DNA from: JBMOMT01 sp049324835 | GTDB taxonomy: Bacteria > Chloroflexota > Anaerolineae > CAYNKW01 | DNA: 64,000 nt | NCBI GenBank assembly: GCA_049324835.1 | Contig: JBMOMT010000030.1 | Span: forward strand, 44,289-108,288 | Reading direction: 5' to 3' | Shown here: positions 59,448 to 64,000 of the stretch, one piece after another | Numbering within the stretch: position 1 is the stretch's first letter | How the letters are laid out: each line of letters opens with the position of its first letter | Position numbers and translations under genes: made by a program | The notes under the pieces: generated by a model | Databases searched by the model: none | Told to the model about the DNA's origin: nothing | What the model saw: the letters and a program-made list of their open reading frames with translations, nothing else

Positions 59448-61155
59448 TCGCGAGATCGCCCGCATATTTGCCGAAATATCGGACATGCTGGCCATCAAAG
59501 GTGAGAACCGCCACCGTGTCCTGGCCTACCGGCGGGCGTCGGAGGCCATTGCCCACCTGGAACGCCAGGTAGCCGACGTGTGGCGCGAGGCGGCGCTGAC
59601 CGATATCCCCGGCATCGGCGCGGTGCTGGCCGAAAAGATCCAGGAGCTGCTCAGCACGGGTGATCTGGCGTTTTACCAACGTCTCAAAGCCGAGGTGCCG
59701 CCCGGCGTGGTGCAGATGCTCCAGGTTCCCGATGTCGGCCCCAAGACGGCCGGTAGGCTGTGGCAGGAACTGGGGCTCACCAGCGTCGAGGCGCTGGAAG
59801 AGGCGGCCCGTTCGGGTCGGGTGCAGGCGCTGCCCGGCATGGGCGCCCGCACCGAGGCCAGGATTCTGGCCGGTATCGAGGCCATGCGCCGGCAGAGCGA
59901 TCGCGCGCCGTTGGGCCTGGCCTGGTTTCTGGCCCAAGAGCTGATTGCCACGCTGCGGACTGTGCCTGGCGTGAGACGGATTGAGCCGGCTGGCAGTCTG
60001 CGTCGCATGCGCGAGACAGTGCACGATCTGGACTTGCTGGTGGCTGCCGAAAACCCGGCGCCGGTGATGGCCTGTTTCCGTGAGTTGCCTCAGGTGGCTG
60101 AGGTGTTGCTGAGCGGCGATACCAAGACGGCAGTCCGCACGCAGCAGGGCCTGCAAGTGGATGTGCGGGTGCTGCCGCCAGATCGTTGGGGCACGGGGTT
60201 ACAGTATTTCACCGGCAACCAGGCGCATAACATTCACCTGCGAGGGCTGGCCCGAGAACAGGGTTTGAGCCTGAGTGAGTATGCTCTGAAACGGGCAGAC
60301 GGCAGCGAGATTCTGTGCGCCGGGGAGGAAGAGGTGTATCGCCATTTGGGGCTGCCGTTCATCCCGCCCGAGTTACGCGAAGACCGGGGTGAGATCGAAG
60401 CGGCCCTGGCAGGTAAACTGCCGCGCCTGATCCGACGGAGCGATCTCCGGGGCGACTTGCAAATGCACACCACCTGGTCGGACGGGCGCAACCCGGTGGC
60501 CGAGATGGCCAAAGCGGCCCGATCGCGGGGGTTGCGTTACATCGCCATCACGGATCACAGTTACGGCATGGGTGTGGCCGGTGGGTTGAATGAGGAGGAG
60601 CTGCAACAGCAGCGGGCCGAGATCGCAGCGGTTAACGCTCGCTACGACGATTTCCGTATCCTGGCCGGCAGCGAGGTCGAAATCCGCGCCGACGGCGCGC
60701 TCGATTTTGCCGATGAGGTGCTGGCCGGGTTGGATCTGGTGGTGGCCTCGTTGCACACCGGGCTGCGCTCTGGCCGCGAACGCACCACCGAGCGGGTTCT
60801 GGCCGCGGTCCGTAACCCCCATGTGGACATCCTTGCCCATCCCACCGGGCGGCTCATTGGGCGGCGCGAGGGGGCCGATCTGGACATGGAGGCGGTCCTC
60901 CAGGCAGCAGCGGAAACGGGCACCATCATCGAGATCAACGCTCACCCAGATCGGTTGGACCTGTCGGACGTCTATGTGCGGCGAGCGGTTGAACTGGGCG
61001 TCAAGCTGGCGATCAATTCGGACGCCCACCAAGCCCAGGCGATGGATCTGTTGTTTTTCGGTGTGGCGACGGCTCGGCGTGGCTGGGCCACGCCCGCCGA
61101 GGTGGTGAATAGCTGGGAACTGGACAAACTGCTGGCGTGGCTAAAGCGCGAGTAG
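59434..61155 (+). CDS. polX: family X DNA polymerase with PHP exonuclease domain
   Basis: A 573-residue repair enzyme of standard bacterial/archaeal PolX layout. Two helix-hairpin-helix motifs lie in the first 130 residues (IPGIGAVLAEKIQ, VPDVGPKTAGRLW). The polymerase palm has AGSLRRMRETVHDLDLLV, with its metal Asp residues, and VDVRVLPPDRWG. A PHP domain from about 335 carries DLQMHTTWSDGRN, AITDHSYG, GSEVEI and HPTGR, giving 3'-5' exonuclease or AP endonuclease activity. It probably acts in base excision or gap repair. Confidence 0.95.
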   Translation: MTMDNREIARIFAEISDMLAIKGENRHRVLAYRRASEAIAHLERQVADVWREAALTDIPGIGAVLAEKIQELLSTGDLAFYQRLKAEVPPGVVQMLQVPDVGPKTAGRLWQELGLTSVEALEEAARSGRVQALPGMGARTEARILAGIEAMRRQSDRAPLGLAWFLAQELIATLRTVPGVRRIEPAGSLRRMRETVHDLDLLVAAENPAPVMACFRELPQVAEVLLSGDTKTAVRTQQGLQVDVRVLPPDRWGTGLQYFTGNQAHNIHLRGLAREQGLSLSEYALKRADGSEILCAGEEEVYRHLGLPFIPPELREDRGEIEAALAGKLPRLIRRSDLRGDLQMHTTWSDGRNPVAEMAKAARSRGLRYIAITDHSYGMGVAGGLNEEELQQQRAEIAAVNARYDDFRILAGSEVEIRADGALDFADEVLAGLDLVVASLHTGLRSGRERTTERVLAAVRNPHVDILAHPTGRLIGRREGADLDMEAVLQAAAETGTIIEINAHPDRLDLSDVYVRRAVELGVKLAINSDAHQAQAMDLLFFGVATARRGWATPAEVVNSWELDKLLAWLKRE

Positions 61156-61189
61156 CCATCGGTGTCCCGCAGCCATTGCAGGAGGAGAT

Positions 61190-62686
61190 ATGTCACGAGA
61201 ACAGGATGGGGCGCAGTTGGGCGTTCACGACATGAGCCCGGAGGATTTCCGGCGCTACGGCCATCAGGTGGTGGATTGGGTCGCCGATTATCTGGCCGGT
61301 ATCGACGATTACCCGGTGCTTTCGCAGGTCATGCCGGGCGAGATAACAGCCCGCCTGCCACAGTCGCCGCCGGACGAGCCGGAGCCGATGAGCCGCATTC
61401 TGGCCGATCTGGACCGGGTGATCATGCCGGGCATCACCCACTGGAATCATCCGGCTTTTTTCGCCTACTTTGGCATCACCGGTTCCGGGCCGGGCATTCT
61501 GGGTGAACTGATCAGCGCGGCGCTCAACGTCAACGGCATGTTGTGGAAGACCTCGCCGGCGGCCACCGAGTTGGAGGAGGTCACGCTCGATTGGCTGCGT
61601 CAGATGTTGGGGCTGCCGCCTGATTTCAGGGGCGTGATCATGGATACGGCCTCCATTTCGAGCATGGTGGCCATTGCTGCCGCCCGCGAGCGAGTGCCAG
61701 GGCTGCGCGTGCGGCAGGAAGGGTTGAGCGGCCGGCCCGACGCGCCTCGTCTCTGCCTGTACGTTTCTGAACAGGCGCACTCGTCGCTGGAAAAGGGAGC
61801 CATCACGCTGGGGATCGGGCAGGCGAACGTGCGCAAGATCGCGGTGGACGCTGCTTTCCGTATGGACGCTCAGGCTCTTGCGCGGGCCATCGAGGCCGAC
61901 AAAGCGGCCGGCTGGAGGCCCTTTTTCGTGGCGGCCACCGTTGGCACCACGTCGACCACCAGCATCGATCCGGTGCCCCAGATCGCAGCCGTTTGCCACG
62001 AGCACGGCCTGTGGCTGCATGTCGATGGGGCTTATGGCGGCCTGGCGGCAGTGGCGCCTGAATATCGCCACGTGCTGCAGGGCTGCGACGCTGCCGATTC
62101 CATCGTGGTGAACCCGCACAAATGGTTGTTTACACCCATCGATTGCAGCGCCTTTTTCGTGCGCCATCCGGAAACGCTCAAACAGGCATTCAGCCTGGTG
62201 CCGGAATACCTCAAAACGGCGGAACAGGAGGTGGTGACCAATTATATGGATTGGGGCGTGCAGTTGGGTCGGCGTTTCCGGGCGCTCAAGCTTTGGATGG
62301 TCATTCGTTATTTCGGCTGGCAGGGTCTGGCGGCGCGCATCCGCGAGCACATCGATCTGGGGCAGCGAGTGGCCCAATGGATCGATGCGCATCCCGATTT
62401 TGAACGCACGGCGCCCACACCGTTCAGCACCGTCTGCTTTCGCGCTCGCCCGCATCGATTTGCCGACGATGCCTCGCCCGAAACTGAGGCTTACCTGGAA
62501 TGGCTCAACGCTGCTGTCATGGAGGCAGTGAACGCTACCGGCCGGGTTTACCTTTCACACACCAAACTGGGCGACCGTTACACCCTGCGTATGGCCATCG
62601 GCAACCTGCGCACCACAGAGGCCCATCTGCGCCGGGCGTGGCAGTTGGTTCAGGAGCACACTGCCCGTCTGGACGAGGGCAGTTGA
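61190..62686 (+). CDS. PLP-dependent group II decarboxylase (aromatic L-amino-acid decarboxylase type)
   Basis: A 498-residue enzyme. The PLP Lys is in VNPHKWLFTPIDCSAFFV, the cofactor-stacking region in LHVDGAYGG and the active-site N-terminal stretch in MPGITHWNHPAFFAYF, all typical of the DDC/tryptophan decarboxylase group. It would release CO2 from an aromatic amino acid such as Trp, Tyr or Phe to give the amine. Some family members are aldehyde synthases; I cannot tell from motifs. The ATG has an ideal AGGAGGAG. Confidence 0.93.
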   Translation: MSREQDGAQLGVHDMSPEDFRRYGHQVVDWVADYLAGIDDYPVLSQVMPGEITARLPQSPPDEPEPMSRILADLDRVIMPGITHWNHPAFFAYFGITGSGPGILGELISAALNVNGMLWKTSPAATELEEVTLDWLRQMLGLPPDFRGVIMDTASISSMVAIAAARERVPGLRVRQEGLSGRPDAPRLCLYVSEQAHSSLEKGAITLGIGQANVRKIAVDAAFRMDAQALARAIEADKAAGWRPFFVAATVGTTSTTSIDPVPQIAAVCHEHGLWLHVDGAYGGLAAVAPEYRHVLQGCDAADSIVVNPHKWLFTPIDCSAFFVRHPETLKQAFSLVPEYLKTAEQEVVTNYMDWGVQLGRRFRALKLWMVIRYFGWQGLAARIREHIDLGQRVAQWIDAHPDFERTAPTPFSTVCFRARPHRFADDASPETEAYLEWLNAAVMEAVNATGRVYLSHTKLGDRYTLRMAIGNLRTTEAHLRRAWQLVQEHTARLDEGS

Positions 62687-62727
62687 GAGCATCGACTTTT
62701 TTGATCTGGGGGGGCGGGAGGATACAC

Positions 62728-63687
62728 ATGCAGCGGCTGTTGGCGTTTGTTATTGCTTTTTTGCTGGTCTTTGGCATCGTTGTCCCTGCGATGGCTCAGG
62801 GATCGACGGTGCACGTGGTTCAGCGGGGCGAAAACCTGTATCGCATCGCGCTGCGCTACGGTGTGACGGTCGATGCCCTCGCAGCCACGAACGGCCTGAG
62901 CAACCCACGCCTGATTTTCGTCGGCCAGCGATTGGTGATTCCCGCCGCGGGCAGCGCGCCTGCGCCGCAACCACCGGCAGCGGGCGGGGTGCACATCGTG
63001 CAACCGGGCGAGAATCTGTATCGTATTGCGCTGCGTTACGGCGCCACCGTCCAGGCGCTGGCCTCGGTCAATAACATCCTGAACCCTGGTCGTATCTATG
63101 TCGGCCAGCGACTCGTCATCCCCGGCGGCGCTGCGCCGCCTTCTCCCGGCCCCACGCCGCCGTCGGGCCAGAGCTACGTGGTGCGCCCCGGCGATACCCT
63201 CTCGGCGATCGCTTTGCGTTTCGGCGTGTCACTCTGGGCATTGGTGCAGGCCAATGGCATCCGCAACCCGTCGCTCATTTTCGTGGGACAGGTGTTGCAC
63301 ATTCCGGCCGGGCAGGGCGCGCCGCCGTCCTCAGGCGTTCGTTGGATCGACGTCGACCTCGGTGCGCAGCGGCTCACGGCCTACCAGGGCAACATACCGG
63401 TGCGTAGCACACTCGTCTCTACCGGCCTGTCGGGCACGCCGACACTGGTCGGCCAGTTCCGCATCTATGTCAAATATGCCTCGGCGCCGATGAGTGGGCC
63501 GGGCTACTATTTGCCCAATGTGCCCCATGTCATGTATTACGACCGGAGTTATGCGCTGCACGGCACCTACTGGCACGACAATTTCGGCGCCCCCATGAGC
63601 CACGGCTGCATCAACTTGCCCACGGCTGAGGCCAAGTGGCTCTACGGTTGGGCAGCAGTGGGCACACTGGTCAAGATACACTATTGA
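62728..63687 (+). CDS. secreted L,D-transpeptidase (YkuD) with three LysM domains
   Basis: A 319-residue exported protein. A signal peptide ends near residue 24. Three LysM peptidoglycan-binding repeats at about 27-72, 89-135 and 150-195 (VxRGENLYRIALRYGV and close copies) are separated by Pro/Ala linkers. The C-terminal YkuD domain has HGTYWHDNFGAPMSHGCINLP with the catalytic His and Cys, so it can form or remodel 3-3 peptidoglycan cross-links. A GGGAGG site fixes the start at 62728. It suggests a real murein layer in this organism. Confidence 0.95.
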   Translation: MQRLLAFVIAFLLVFGIVVPAMAQGSTVHVVQRGENLYRIALRYGVTVDALAATNGLSNPRLIFVGQRLVIPAAGSAPAPQPPAAGGVHIVQPGENLYRIALRYGATVQALASVNNILNPGRIYVGQRLVIPGGAAPPSPGPTPPSGQSYVVRPGDTLSAIALRFGVSLWALVQANGIRNPSLIFVGQVLHIPAGQGAPPSSGVRWIDVDLGAQRLTAYQGNIPVRSTLVSTGLSGTPTLVGQFRIYVKYASAPMSGPGYYLPNVPHVMYYDRSYALHGTYWHDNFGAPMSHGCINLPTAEAKWLYGWAAVGTLVKIHY

Positions 63688-63749
63688 CAGGCGTGATGCC
63701 ACGCGCCACAAGATAACCCGTCTCACCGCCCCCCAAAAAAGAAAGGGTA

Positions 63750-63770
63750 GGCTGGCTGAAAAGCCGGGCC
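63750..63770 (+). terminator. possible weak terminator after the L,D-transpeptidase gene
   Basis: An imperfect stem (GGCTGGCT with AGCCGGGCC, one G-U pair and one bulge) around a GAAA tetraloop. It is followed by a short mixed pyrimidine stretch rather than a T-run, so efficiency is doubtful. Confidence 0.35.
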
Positions 63771-63774
63771 TTCT

Positions 63775-63813
63775 CTAACCCTTTTCTAACAACTCTCTAA
63801 CAACTCTCTAACC
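63775..63813 (+). promoter_or_regulatory. Pho-box-like operator: four CTAAC(A/C) boxes at 11-bp steps
   Basis: CTAACC at 63775, CTAACA at 63786, CTAACA at 63797 and CTAACC at 63808 lie exactly 11 bp apart, on one face of the helix. OmpR/PhoB-type regulators bind such direct repeats as tandem dimers (Bacillus PhoP uses TTAACA-like boxes). A GATAAT 12 bp downstream could be the -10 of an activated promoter. The target gene lies outside the window. Confidence 0.65.
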
Positions 63814-64000
63814 AAAGTGTAATAAGATAATACTGATGCACATTCGTGGATTCTTTGCCTCGTGTTGGGGGCAAGTGGGCGAGAATCGTGGCACCGGGGC
63901 TTGCGTGTTACAATGCAGAGCCCCTTGATTTTTGACCGATGAATTCGCTGTTATTTTACCCCTGTTGCCCTCGACGTTCTCGCTGTGATGTATGGCTTCA

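Larger units (their letters stand above)
63688..64000. other. 313-bp noncoding right edge with structured signals
   Basis: I see no open frame here. It holds a weak GGCTGGCT-GAAA-AGCC hairpin at about 63750-63770, a four-box direct repeat at 63775-63813 followed by a -10-like GATAAT (63826-63831), and a GTGTTACAAT string at 63905-63914 without a clear -35. It is probably a regulatory region for a gene beyond the window on the plus strand. Confidence 0.6.

Noticed and set aside
63905..63914. TACAAT at the right edge as a promoter
   Set aside because: No acceptable -35 at 16-18 bp upstream; kept only as part of the motif observation.
1..64000. CRISPR arrays, tRNA/rRNA genes, prophage or transposase genes
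   Set aside because: No regularly spaced repeats with unique spacers, no tRNA-like T-loop/acceptor patterns in the gaps, and no integrase, transposase or phage structural proteins were recognised.

Overview
The window looks like a chromosome segment of a Chloroflexota bacterium (Anaerolineae/Caldilineae-like). The main evidence is a run of very large membrane proteins of the DUF2298 ('Chlor_Arch') and Agl23/TIGR03663 families, which are characteristic of Chloroflexi and archaea. A mevalonate kinase followed by UbiX/UbiD genes, GC-rich coding sequence and secreted proteins ending in a short LPL-type tail agree with this. Coding density is high. I found no tRNA, rRNA, CRISPR array or phage region.

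Layout. 108-7413: secreted CAP-domain protein, secreted clan-A glycoside hydrolase, FHA/winged-helix regulator divergent from a Ser/Thr kinase, and a large GH3 protein. 7517-9397 (minus): MerR regulator, ASCH protein and multi-cluster Fe-S protein, behind a full-consensus promoter. 9524-14178: TGS/SAD-uridine kinase fusion, nitrilase, 4-OT tautomerase, M50-like membrane protein, triosephosphate isomerase. 14490-17323: mevalonate kinase, UbiX and UbiD in an overlapping operon. 17396-27000: four-GAF adenylate cyclase, AI-2E transporter, DUF4013/alpha-CTD-like fusion, PfkB kinase, GAF histidine kinase, LepA, DinB.

27145-51124 is a 24-kb co-directional cluster: eight huge GT-C type membrane proteins (a GT39-DUF2298 fusion, a DUF2298 protein, a PMT-like protein, Agl23, two Agl23-NHL propeller fusions, two GT39-PA14 fusions) plus an ECF sigma factor and a probable anti-sigma factor. 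It converges on a minus-strand block at 51173-57497 holding GT2, polyprenyl diphosphate synthase, TatD, phosphohexomutase, GDP-mannose dehydratase and the matching reductase. Together with mvk-ubiX-ubiD these suggest an isoprenoid-carrier-dependent cell-surface glycan system (GDP-rhamnose donor, polyprenyl carrier, GT-C enzymes), possibly archaeal-like. This is inference. 57547-63687: MFS exporter, small hydrolase, PolX, aromatic amino-acid decarboxylase, LysM/L,D-transpeptidase.

Most notable unexplained structures: (1) two short inverted-repeat elements, each flanked by a perfect 8-bp target duplication, which I read as non-autonomous IS66-like MITEs; (2) an 8-bp unit repeated four times exactly at the start codon of the Agl23 gene, a candidate phase-variation switch; (3) four CTAAC(A/C) boxes at exact 11-bp spacing near the right edge, resembling a Pho-type operator; (4) an ECF sigma gene whose normal start codon seems to be missing.
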